The notes beneath the pieces were generated by a model. It ran no database searches. It was not told the origin of the DNA and saw nothing but the letters and a program-made list of their open reading frames with translations. A stretch of DNA of 64,000 nucleotides from positions 1 through 64,000 of the forward strand of contig NZ_LZHV01000042.1 of the NCBI RefSeq assembly GCF_001667275.1, given 5' to 3'. Source of the DNA: Mycobacterium sp. ACS4054 (GTDB lineage: Bacteria > Actinomycetota > Actinomycetes > Mycobacteriales > Mycobacteriaceae). Shown one piece after another: positions 52,731 through 64,000 of the stretch. Positions within the stretch are counted from its first letter, which is position 1. The number at the start of each line of letters is the position of its first letter. A program made the translations under genes and the position numbers.

Positions 52731-53045
52731 CTAGGAGCCGAACTTTTCCAGCAGGGCCTTGCGCTGGCGGTCGCCGAGGCCCCGCAGGCGGCGGGTGGGG
52801 GCGATCTCCAGCTCGGTCATGATTTCCTGCGCTTTGACCTTGCCCACCTTGGGCAACGCCTCAAGCAGCGCGGAAACCTTCATCTTGCCCAGGACTTCGT
52901 CGGTCTCGGCGTCCTTGAGCACCTGCGTGAGGTTGGTGCCGCCGCGCTTCAGCCGGTCCTTGAGCTCTGCTCGTGCTCGACGTGCGGCAGCCGCCTTCTC
53001 CAACGCGGCCGCGCGCTGCTCGTCGGTCAACTGGGGAAGGGCCAC
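52731..53045 (-). CDS. mihF: Mycobacterial integration host factor
   Basis: 104 residues from GTG 53043-53045, preceded by GGAGGAATC; a longer start seven codons upstream is less likely. The protein is basic and helical, with a helix-two-turn-helix nucleoid-binding C-terminal half ([39 protein letters not shown]). mIHF binds and bends DNA, organises the nucleoid and assists phage L5 integration. It corresponds to Rv1388, and is followed by gmk. Confidence 0.96.
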   Translation of the reverse strand: MALPQLTDEQRAAALEKAAAARRARAELKDRLKRGGTNLTQVLKDAETDEVLGKMKVSALLEALPKVGKVKAQEIMTELEIAPTRRLRGLGDRQRKALLEKFGS

Positions 53046-53512
53046 GATTCCTCCGTATCTGATCAATCAATCTCAATCGATCGCTTTGTGTCTCTGCCTG
53101 CTACTTCAGCCAGCGGAGACGACCGTACTCAGGCCTCCTGACGAAATCTAACCCGGCCCCCTGGTTCCGGGGACAAACTCCCAGCATGAGCCCGGCGGGT
53201 GGCCCGAAAAACCGGTCGCCGTGGCCGCCCCCACGGCCGCCGCACCGCGGCCGGCTAGGACGGCCAACCGGCCTCTCAGGAGGGCGACTAAAGCGCTCTG
53301 ACCAGCGGTTTTCATGGACTGCGCGGTGCCCGAGGGCAGGCGGGAGGCGCCGGCCGATGGCGGCCGCCGCGGCCCGAAACGCGTCATGCGGGCGATCTCG
53401 CATTTTTCGTCGCGTGTCGCGCGTGTCGCGCCCGCGTGGCCGCGCGGGCGCGATTCACGCGCCGATTGCTGGTACGAGCCCCGGCCGATACGCAGGGAGT
53501 TACCATCTAGCC
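53046..53512. other. Intergenic region between mihF and the HTH-Mop gene
   Basis: About 467 bases between divergent starts. M. tuberculosis has PE15/PPE20 near here as I recall; neither is present. Candidate frames are Arg/Pro/Gly-rich with no domain or ribosome binding site. A short hairpin (GCCGTGG and CCACGGC around 53218-53237) is visible but could arise by chance in this GC content. It should contain the mihF promoter and the promoter of the HTH-Mop gene. Confidence 0.6.
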
Positions 53513-53935
53513 GTGTCGAACCTGCGGATCCGTCAGGCCGCTGAGCTGCTCGGAGTCAGCGACGACACGGTCCGGCGATGGATCAACCAAGGCTCCCTGG
53601 CGGTCAGCCACGACGCGGCCGGCCGCAAAGTCATCGCCAGCGAGGATCTGGCCCGCTTTTCGCGCAGCAACGCCCCGGCCCCGCCCCCGGATCCGCTCAG
53701 CATCGGCAGCTCGGCCCGCAACCGGTTCGTCGGGCTGGTCACCCAGGTGACCAGCGACAAGGTGATGACCCAGGTGGAGATGCAGTGCGGCCCCTTCACC
53801 GTGGTGTCGCTGATGAGCACCGAGGCCGCCGAGGAGCTGCAGTTGCGCCCCGGCAGCGTCGCCGTGGCCGTCGTCAAGGCCACCACCGTGATCGTGGAAA
53901 CCGCGCGCCCCAGCACGTCGCTAGCGTCGGACTGA
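53513..53935 (+). CDS. HTH-Mop fusion: molybdate/pterin-binding putative regulator
   Basis: 140 residues from GTG 53513. The N-terminal part (about 1-50, LRIRQAAELLGVSDDTVRRWINQG) is an excisionase/BldC-like MerR-type helix-turn-helix. The C-terminal part (about 66-132, SARNRFVGLVTQVTSDKVMTQVEM ... SVAVAVVKATTVIVE, the central part omitted) is a Mop/TOBE domain, which binds molybdate or molybdopterin. A plausible role is a small molybdate-responsive regulator or a molybdenum store. No mod or moa gene is nearby. A hairpin separates it from the convergent pyrF. Confidence 0.85.
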   Translation: MSNLRIRQAAELLGVSDDTVRRWINQGSLAVSHDAAGRKVIASEDLARFSRSNAPAPPPDPLSIGSSARNRFVGLVTQVTSDKVMTQVEMQCGPFTVVSLMSTEAAEELQLRPGSVAVAVVKATTVIVETARPSTSLASD

Positions 53936-53941
53936 CGCGCA

Positions 53942-53967
53942 CGTAGGGGCCGTTACGGGCGCCTACG
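53942..53967. terminator. Candidate bidirectional terminator
   Basis: Inverted arms CGTAGGGGCC and GGCGCCTACG, with one mismatch, around the loop GTTACG. It begins six bases after the HTH-Mop stop and covers the stop codon of the convergent pyrF. There is no clear U-run, so the evidence is the symmetry and position only. Confidence 0.5.
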
Positions 53968-54786
53968 AGGCGCCCAGGTAGGCGACGGCGTCCAGCATCC
54001 GCTCGCCGGCCGCCCGCAGTTCGGGCACGCCCGGCCCCGTGCGCAGCACCTCGCGGGCCACCGCGGGCAGCAGCTGGCCCGGATCCGCCCCGCCCAGCCC
54101 GGCGAGCGCCTCGGGCCGTCCGCCCTGCACGCCCAGGCCCGGCACCAGCACCGGTCCGCCCAGCGCGCTGAGGTCGGGGGCCTGAAGCACCGTCGCGCCG
54201 ACCACCACGCCGACGTAGCCGGGCCCGTGCGGCGTGGCGGACTTGTTCACCACCGCCGCCTGGTCGACGACCAGCTGAGCCACCGTGCGGCCGTCGAAGG
54301 CGGCGCGCTGCACGGTCGCGCCCTCGGGGTTGGACGTGGCGGCCAGCACGAACACGCCCCGGTCGTGCGCTGCGGCCGCCTCCAGCAGCGGGCGCAGCGA
54401 GCCGAACCCCAGATACGGCGAGGCCGTCACCGCGTCGGCGGCCAGCGGCGAGTCCCCCGCCCAGGCGGCGGCGTAGGCGGCCATCGTCGTGCCGATGTCA
54501 CCGCGCTTGGCGTCGGCCAAAACCAGCACCCCCGCCGCGCGCAGGGCCGCGATGGTGCGTTCCAGCACCGCGAACCCGGCGGCGCCGTAGGGCTCGAAGA
54601 ACGCGACCTGGGGCTTGACGACGGCGAACCCGGCGAACGCCTCGACGCAGATGTCGCAGAACGCCGCCACCCCGTCGGCCGTGGCCGGCAGGTCCCAGGC
54701 GCGCAGCAGCTCGGGGTGCGGATCGATGCCCACACACAGCGGCCCGCGTTGCGCCTTCGCCTCGGCCAGCCGCAGCCCGAACCCGG

Positions 54787-54790
<4 letters not shown>
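53963..54790 (-). CDS. pyrF: Orotidine 5'-phosphate decarboxylase
   Basis: 275 residues from GTG 54788-54790, whose GTGA overlaps the carB stop. It decarboxylates OMP to UMP, the last step of de novo pyrimidine synthesis. It belongs to the longer type-2 family: [12 protein letters not shown] at the N-terminus, [13 protein letters not shown], and the catalytic ADAKRGDIG. The C-terminal [11 protein letters not shown] is the phosphate-binding region. It ends the pyr operon; in M. tuberculosis it is Rv1385. Confidence 0.96.
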
Positions 54791-59281
<4,491 letters not shown>

Positions 59282-59285
<4 letters not shown>

Positions 59286-59791
59286 GCGGCTCCCTTCTCG
59301 TCGGATTTCAGCCAGGGGTCATAGTCGTCGCGGTGGTTGGCCCGAAAGCCGGTGTCGATCTCGGCGCCCGATGGCAGCCGCCACCGAATCGCCAATATCC
59401 CGATCCGGGCCACCGCCCTGCCGCCCATGCTGCGCTCCATCCGGATGCCGGTAATCGAGTCTTTCGGAATCCAAATCGGTTGGGCGCGTACGCGTTCCAC
59501 CATAATTCCGCCGGCATAGCGGGTCAGCACCCCCTTGCTGCGGAACCCGAGATCGCCGGCCGCGATCCGTTCGTGCCAGCCCGGCGCCAGCATGGAACCG
59601 CAGTAGTGTCCGCGGGTGGTGATCAGGGCCGCGCCCACCTGGTCGGGAATGTCGGGCAGGTCACCGACCAGTTCATCCTGCCGCTCCGAGCGCCGCCGCC
59701 AGCTGCGCATCATCAGCTGGATCACCACCGCGATCACCACCACCAGCACAGCCGCGAAGATCAGCGATCCCACCAGCGTGCCCGAATTCAT
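59282..59791 (-). CDS. Membrane-anchored protein of the pyr operon (Rv1382-like)
   Basis: 169 residues from ATG 59789-59791. One transmembrane helix near the N-terminus ([20 protein letters not shown], about 7-27) is followed by a basic stretch and a soluble, possibly PH-like, domain ([40 protein letters not shown]). It overlaps pyrC at its start and carA at its stop, so it is part of the pyr operon, but its role is unknown. It corresponds to Rv1382. Confidence 0.85.
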
Positions 59792-61080
59792 GCCGGGCAC
59801 TTCCCGTCTCGAGCGGTGAGCTTGCCGCGCAGCAGCGTCGCCGTCACCGTGGCCGGCAGGGCCATCGACTCGAAAGGCGTGTTCGCCGACCGGCTGGCCA
59901 GATCGGAGCCGGCGACGGTCCAGGTGGCGTCCGGGTCCACCACCGTCAGGTTGGCCGGCTCCCCCACCTCCAGCGGGCGGCCGTGATCGGGCAGGCCGAC
60001 GATCCGCGCCGGGTTCTCGCTCATCACCCGGGCGACGTCGCGCCAGCTCAACAGGCCCGGCGTCACCATCGTCTGGACCACGACGGACAGGGCGGTCTGC
60101 AGGCCCAGCATGCCGGGACGCGCGGCGGCGAACTCCACGCACTTCTCGTGCTCGGCGTGCGGGGCGTGATCGGTGGCCACGCAGTCGATGACGCCGTCGG
60201 CCAGGGCCTGCCGCAGCGCCTCGGCGTCGGCGGCCTCGCGCAGCGGCGGGTTGACCCGATTCACCCCGTCATAGCTGGCCAGCCGGCCGTCGTCGAGCAG
60301 CAGATGGTGCGGGGTGACCTCGGCGGTGATCGAGATGCCTTGTCCCTTGGCCCATTTCAGAAGCTCGACGGTGCCGGCGGTGGACGCGTGGCAGATGTGG
60401 ATGCGGGCGCCGGCGTCACGGGCCAGCAGCGCGTCGCGGGCGACGATCGATTCCTCGGCGGCCCGCGGCCAGCCCGAGAGCCCCAGCCGGGCGGCGTTGG
60501 GTCCCTCGTGCGCGACGGCGCCGACGGTCAGCCGGGGCTCCTCGGCGTGCTGGGCGATCAACACGCCCAGGCCGGTCGCGTACTCGAGGGCGCGGCGCAT
60601 CACCAGCGGGTCGTGCACGCAGACGCCGTCGTCGGAGAACATCCGCACCTGTGCGGCGCCGGCCGCCATCATGCCCATCTCGGTCAGCTCGACCCCGCCC
60701 AGCCCCACGGTGACGGCGCCGACGGGGTGCACGTCGACCACCCCCACCTGCTGGCCGCGGTGCCAGACGTGGTCGGTCACCACCGGGCTGTCGGCGACCG
60801 GATTGGTGTTGGCCATCGCGAACACCGCGGTGTACCCGCCCAAGGCCGCTGCGGCCGAGCCGGTTTCGATGTCCTCGGCGTATTCGCGGCCCGGCTCGCG
60901 CAGGTGGGTGTGCAGGTCGACGAACCCGGGCAGCAGCACCTGGCCGGTGGCGTCGATGACATCGGCCGTATCCGGGATGGCGAGGCCCGCTCCGATTTCG
61001 GCGATCTGGCCGTCATCGACCAGCACGTCGACGCGATCCCCCTCGCCGTACAACCGGGCCCCGCGGATGAGCACGCTCAC
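59788..61080 (-). CDS. pyrC: Dihydroorotase
   Basis: 430 residues from GTG 61078-61080, identical in length to M. tuberculosis PyrC. It cyclises carbamoyl aspartate to dihydroorotate. Zinc-site motif [10 protein letters not shown] (N-terminal His pair), [19 protein letters not shown] and [10 protein letters not shown], and the late catalytic [13 protein letters not shown]. It is a class I dihydroorotase. The start overlaps pyrB by four bases (GTGA). Confidence 0.97.
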   Translation of the reverse strand: MSVLIRGARLYGEGDRVDVLVDDGQIAEIGAGLAIPDTADVIDATGQVLLPGFVDLHTHLREPGREYAEDIETGSAAAALGGYTAVFAMANTNPVADSPVVTDHVWHRGQQVGVVDVHPVGAVTVGLGGVELTEMGMMAAGAAQVRMFSDDGVCVHDPLVMRRALEYATGLGVLIAQHAEEPRLTVGAVAHEGPNAARLGLSGWPRAAEESIVARDALLARDAGARIHICHASTAGTVELLKWAKGQGISITAEVTPHHLLLDDGRLASYDGVNRVNPPLREAADAEALRQALADGVIDCVATDHAPHAEHEKCVEFAAARPGMLGLQTALSVVVQTMVTPGLLSWRDVARVMSENPARIVGLPDHGRPLEVGEPANLTVVDPDATWTVAGSDLASRSANTPFESMALPATVTATLLRGKLTARDGKCPA

Positions 61081-62021
61081 GCTGCGATCTCCTCTGCCCC
61101 CACCAGCACATGGAACAGCACCGCCATCCGCACGTGCACGCCGTTCGAAACCTGTTGCAGCACCGCCGATTGCGATGAGTCGGCGACCGAGGAGGAGATT
61201 TCCATGCCACGCAGCATCGGACCCGGGTGCAGCACCACGGCGTGGCCGGGCAACATCGCCTGGCGGCGATCGGAAAGCCCGTAGCGGGACGAGTATTCGC
61301 GCACCGACGGGAAGAAGCCGCCGTTCATCCGCTCGGCCTGCACGCGCAGCATCAGCACCGCATCGGCGGCGGGCAGCTCGGCGTCGAAGTCGTTCGAGAC
61401 GGTGACGGGCCAGCCCTCGACGCCGACCGGCAACAGCGTGGGCGGCGCCACCAGCACCACCTCGGCGCCCAGCGTGTGCAGCAGCATGACGTTGGAGCGG
61501 GCCACCCGGCTGTGCAGGATGTCGCCGACGATCACGATGCGCCGGCCCTCGATGCCGCCGAGGCGCTGGCGGATGGTGAGCGCGTCGAGCAGCGCCTGCG
61601 TCGGATGTTCGTGCGTGCCGTCGCCGGCGTTGATCACCGAGGGGCCGTCGTTGGCGGTGCCGGTCCATTCGGCCAGCAGGTGCGCGGCGCCCGAGGCCGG
61701 GTGCCGGATGATCAGCGCGTCGGCGCCGGCCGCGCGCAGCGTCAACGCGGTGTCGCGCAGCGACTCCCCCTTGCCGACCGAGGATCCGGCCGCGCTGACG
61801 TTGATCACGTCGGCGCTCATCCACTTGCCGGCGACCTCGAACGACACCCGGGTGCGGGTGGAGTTCTCGTAGAACATCGTGATGACGGTGCGCCCGCGCA
61901 GGGTCGGCAGCTTCTTGATCTCGCGGCCGACCAGGGCCTGGGCGAACCGGTCGGCGTCGTCGAGGATGGCGGTGGCGTCGTCGCGGGTCAGGTCGCCGGC
62001 GGCGAGCAGGTGCCGTGTCAT
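61077..62021 (-). CDS. pyrB: Aspartate carbamoyltransferase catalytic subunit
   Basis: 314 residues from 62021. It joins carbamoyl phosphate and aspartate. The carbamoyl phosphate motif is [10 protein letters not shown] (about 54-63), and the aspartate-binding region includes [11 protein letters not shown]. No regulatory subunit gene (pyrI) is present, as usual in actinobacteria. It overlaps pyrR and pyrC by four bases each. Confidence 0.97.
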   Translation of the reverse strand: MTRHLLAAGDLTRDDATAILDDADRFAQALVGREIKKLPTLRGRTVITMFYENSTRTRVSFEVAGKWMSADVINVSAAGSSVGKGESLRDTALTLRAAGADALIIRHPASGAAHLLAEWTGTANDGPSVINAGDGTHEHPTQALLDALTIRQRLGGIEGRRIVIVGDILHSRVARSNVMLLHTLGAEVVLVAPPTLLPVGVEGWPVTVSNDFDAELPAADAVLMLRVQAERMNGGFFPSVREYSSRYGLSDRRQAMLPGHAVVLHPGPMLRGMEISSSVADSSQSAVLQQVSNGVHVRMAVLFHVLVGAEEIAA

Positions 62022-62590
62022 CGGGAGATCACCACCGCGTCGCGGCCGTCCTGCTCGCTCAGCAGCACGTGCACGCTCTCGCTGCGGGAGGTGGGGACGT
62101 TCTTGCCCACGTAGTCGGCGCGCAGCGGCAGCTCGCGGTGGCCACGGTCGACCAGCACCGCCAGCTGCACCACCCGGGGGCGGCCGACGTCGCGCAGCGC
62201 GTCCAGCGCGGAGCGCACCGATCGCCCGGAGTACAGCACGTCATCGATGAGGATCACCAGCGCGTCGTCGATGCCACCGGCCGGAATCGAGGTGGCCTCC
62301 AGCGGCCGCGGCGGCTTCTGCATGAGATCGTCGCGGTAGAGGGTGATGTCGAGGGCGCCGTGGCCCACTTCCACCCCGCTGTACTCGGCGATGTTGGTCG
62401 CCAGCCGCCCGGCCAGGGTGACGCCGCGCGTCGGGATGCCCAATAGGACCACCCGCGGCGCGTCCGGCCCGTCCAGCGCGGTCTTTTCGATGATCTGATG
62501 CGCGATGCGGGAAATGGTGCGACCGACGTCGGCCGCCGACATCAGTTCCCGGGCTCCGCGGTCCACGCCGCTCTCACCCACAGCACCCAT
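62018..62590 (-). CDS. pyrR: PyrR bifunctional regulator / uracil phosphoribosyltransferase
   Basis: 190 residues from ATG 62588-62590. The PRPP-binding motif [13 protein letters not shown] marks the phosphoribosyltransferase fold, and [10 protein letters not shown] is in the N-terminal region. PyrR binds pyr mRNA when uridine nucleotides are plentiful, and also has uracil phosphoribosyltransferase activity. In mycobacteria PyrR is reported to repress translation by binding near the ribosome binding site, and a matching RNA hairpin lies directly upstream. It heads the pyr operon. Confidence 0.96.
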   Translation of the reverse strand: MGAVGESGVDRGARELMSAADVGRTISRIAHQIIEKTALDGPDAPRVVLLGIPTRGVTLAGRLATNIAEYSGVEVGHGALDITLYRDDLMQKPPRPLEATSIPAGGIDDALVILIDDVLYSGRSVRSALDALRDVGRPRVVQLAVLVDRGHRELPLRADYVGKNVPTSRSESVHVLLSEQDGRDAVVISR

Positions 62591-62604
62591 GCGAGACTTG
62601 ACCT

Positions 62605-62637
62605 CCTTCTCCGCCTCGCCGGACGGATCGTTAAAGG
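62605..62637 (-). promoter_or_regulatory. PyrR-binding-type RNA hairpin over the pyrR ribosome binding site
   Basis: In the pyrR leader the RNA reads CCTTTAACGA, TCCG, TCCGGCGAGG, CGGA, G, AAGG. TCCG pairs with CGGA around a ten-base loop, and CCTT pairs with AAGG. The loop matches the Bacillus PyrR consensus TCCAGAGAGGCT at 9 of the 11 positions TCCGGCGAGGC. The AAGG of the outer stem is the start of the Shine-Dalgarno AAGGAGG (62602-62608), so binding would block translation of pyrR. Confidence 0.75.
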
Positions 62638-62740
62638 ATGTCGACTGCCCGGCAGCGTAGCACCTATCTCACGCGGGGTCGGATGCGAGGCACGCGCGCG
62701 CCGCCGTCGGGGCGCGCCGAAGGTCAGTGCGCCGTAGCGG

Positions 62741-63166
62741 CTACGTGCACGGGATCTGCCCGTTGAGCACGCAATTCGACGGCGGCGTGAAGGAACCGAT
62801 CACCACACCCCGCATGCCACCCGTGGCCGAACCACCGGGGGGAATGCTGCGATTCCAGTTGGCGGGGGTGAGCACGTAGTGCGTGCCCGATTGGGTGATG
62901 GTGCTGTTCCACGTGTGCAGGACGGATTGTCCCGCCGGCATGTCGAAGTCGATCCGCCAATCGGTGAGCGGCACCATGCTCGCGTTGGTGACGGCGAAGT
63001 TGGCGATGAAACCGGTCTGCCACGCATGTTCCACCGACAACGTCGCCGAGGCCGCGGCCGCCTGGGCCGCGGGGGCGACGGCGAGGCCCGTGGCGACCAG
63101 CAATGCCGACACGGTGACGTGCAGCGCCGTGCGCCAGCGCTGCACGCGATTGATCAGTGCGGCCAT
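62741..63166 (-). CDS. Secreted CBM2 (cellulose/chitin-binding) domain protein, Rv1987-like
   Basis: 141 residues from ATG 63164-63166. The signal peptide includes ALHVTVSALLVATGLAVAPA, with cleavage near AQA. The remainder is a single carbohydrate-binding module family 2 domain: TLSVEHAWQTGFIANFAVTN, PLTDWRIDFDMPAGQSVLHTWNS (read as two adjacent segments), LTPANWNRSIPPGGSATGG, and the C-terminal Cys pair NCVLNGQIPCT. There is no catalytic domain. It matches Rv1987, whose locus differs in M. tuberculosis. It is probably an extracellular polysaccharide-binding protein. Confidence 0.92.
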   Translation of the reverse strand: MAALINRVQRWRTALHVTVSALLVATGLAVAPAAQAAAASATLSVEHAWQTGFIANFAVTNASMVPLTDWRIDFDMPAGQSVLHTWNSTITQSGTHYVLTPANWNRSIPPGGSATGGMRGVVIGSFTPPSNCVLNGQIPCT

Positions 63167-63333
63167 GGCAGCCACATTAGGGGCGTACAGGCGGCGCGGG
63201 CCCTCGCGCCGCGGGCACGCTGCAGGACCTTTGCCCAACCGAAACCGTCGTGAAATTTTGCCCTCGGCACACCGGGGCGCCGCCGGTGTGTCGGACCGGG
63301 TGTCGGCCGCCGCGGAGCAGAAAGTAGGTTCGG

Positions 63334-63702
63334 GTGGTGAGCGAGGAGTTCTGGGTCAACCGCCGCGACGCCGGGGATGCGGTGGTGCTGCAGGTCAGCG
63401 GCGTGGTCGACATCATCACCGCGCCCTCGCTCGCCACGCACATCGACGTCGCGCTGGCCGGCACACCCGCGGTGCTGGTCATCGACCTCACCGAAGTCGA
63501 TTTCCTATCGTCCGCGGGCATCACCGTGCTGGTCGAGGTGCATCGCCTGACCGAGAACAGCCCGACGTCATTGCGGGTGGCGGCCGACGGCTCGGCCACC
63601 AGTCGGCCGCTGCGGATCGTGGGCCTCGACGAGTTCATCAACCTCTACCCGACCGTGGACGAAGCCTTGGCCGGAGCTCCCCCGGGCCCGACGCTAACCT
63701 GA
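63334..63702 (+). CDS. STAS-domain anti-sigma factor antagonist
   Basis: 122 residues from GTG 63334; a second GTG three bases later is equally possible. The STAS fold fills the protein: VVLQVSGVVDIITAPSLATHID, then LVIDLTEVDFLSSAGITVLVE with the likely phosphorylated Ser in LSSAG, and LRIVGLDEFINLYPTVDEAL. It resembles RsfB-type antagonists that bind anti-sigma factors such as UsfX. No sigma or anti-sigma gene is adjacent. The serine hydrolase start follows after five bases. Confidence 0.88.
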   Translation: MVSEEFWVNRRDAGDAVVLQVSGVVDIITAPSLATHIDVALAGTPAVLVIDLTEVDFLSSAGITVLVEVHRLTENSPTSLRVAADGSATSRPLRIVGLDEFINLYPTVDEALAGAPPGPTLT

Positions 63703-63707
63703 TTCGG

Positions 63708-64000
63708 GTGAATCTCGACGCCAACGCGGCCTCCATCCGCGAAGTCTGCGACGCGGGCCTGCTAGCCGGTGCGCTGACGGTGGTGTGGCAGCGCGGAGAA
63801 GTGTTGCAGGTCAACGAGATCGGCTATCGCGATGTGGACGCGCACCTGCCGATGCGGCGGGACACGCTGTTCCGGATCGCGTCGATGACCAAGCCGGTCA
63901 CCGTCGCGGCCGTGATGAGCCTGGTGGACGAGGGCAAGCTGACGCTGAAGGACCCCGTCGTGCGCTGGGCGCCGGAGCTGGCCGACCTGCGGGTGCTCGA
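63708..64000 (+). CDS. Beta-lactamase-related serine hydrolase, N-terminal fragment (3' end outside window)
   Basis: 97 complete codons from GTG 63708. The start LDANAASIREVCDAGLLAGALTVVWQRG and the SxxK catalytic pair Ser59-Met-Thr-Lys62 (FRIASMTKPVT) place it in the class C beta-lactamase/esterase family. Known members are esterases, D-aminopeptidases or penicillin-binding proteins. It resembles Rv1367c. The YxN and KTG motifs lie beyond the window. Confidence 0.85.
   Translation, partial: MNLDANAASIREVCDAGLLAGALTVVWQRGEVLQVNEIGYRDVDAHLPMRRDTLFRIASMTKPVTVAAVMSLVDEGKLTLKDPVVRWAPELADLRVL

Noticed and set aside
53101..53403. Possible PE/PPE remnant or small gene between mihF and the HTH-Mop gene
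   Set aside because: No PE or PPE motif and no ribosome binding site can be seen in any frame.

Overview
The window is high-GC, gene-dense DNA from a slow-growing Mycobacterium. The evidence is: three PPE genes with the SVP motif, an LprG/P55 lipoprotein-exporter pair, a WS/DGAT acyltransferase, mIHF, WhiA, a DUF732 secreted protein, frequent GTG starts, and gene order matching the M. tuberculosis H37Rv segment from about Rv1445c to Rv1367c, read in the opposite orientation. A PEP carboxylase gene beside secG is, from memory, more like the M. avium complex than M. tuberculosis, so a MAC or related species is my best guess. This is inference; no database was consulted.

Layout. 1-9.7 kb: central carbon metabolism (end of pgl, a small Rv1444c-like gene, a DUF1206 membrane protein, ppc, secG, an inserted padR-MFS pair, and the tpiA-pgk-gap glycolytic operon). 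9.8-20 kb: lipid-related genes (a Rv1432-like oxidoreductase, a DUF3556 membrane protein, a PlsC-like acyltransferase, a FadD12-like ligase, LipO, a WS/DGAT enzyme) plus a DUF559/AbiEi-type gene bracketed by palindromic repeats. 20-25.2 kb: a PPE cluster with a DUF732 gene and an AT-rich gene-free stretch, inserted upstream of whiA. 25.2-30.1 kb: the uvrC-rapZ-yvcK-whiA operon.

30.3-39 kb: small secreted proteins, riboflavin genes (ribH, ribBA, ribE, ribD) interleaved with lprG-P55 and rpe. 38.3-44.2 kb: rsmB, fmt, a MarR regulator and a methyltransferase whose promoters share an operator-like motif, and priA. 44.2-49.1 kb: a YhhN membrane protein, tandem LipI/LipH esterases, a Baeyer-Villiger-type monooxygenase and a PNPOx-like protein. 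49-53 kb: metK, coaBC, rpoZ, gmk, mihF. 53.5 kb: a HTH-Mop fusion gene. 54-62.6 kb: the pyrimidine operon pyrR-pyrB-pyrC-(membrane protein)-carA-carB-pyrF, translationally coupled throughout, with a PyrR-binding-type RNA hairpin over the pyrR ribosome binding site. 62.7-64 kb: a secreted CBM2 protein, a STAS protein and the start of a serine hydrolase.

Most of the window is conserved mycobacterial core. The accessory parts are the padR-MFS pair, the palindrome-flanked DUF559 gene, the PPE/AT-rich insertion, the HTH-Mop gene and the CBM2 gene. I saw no rRNA, tRNA, CRISPR array, transposase or prophage gene.
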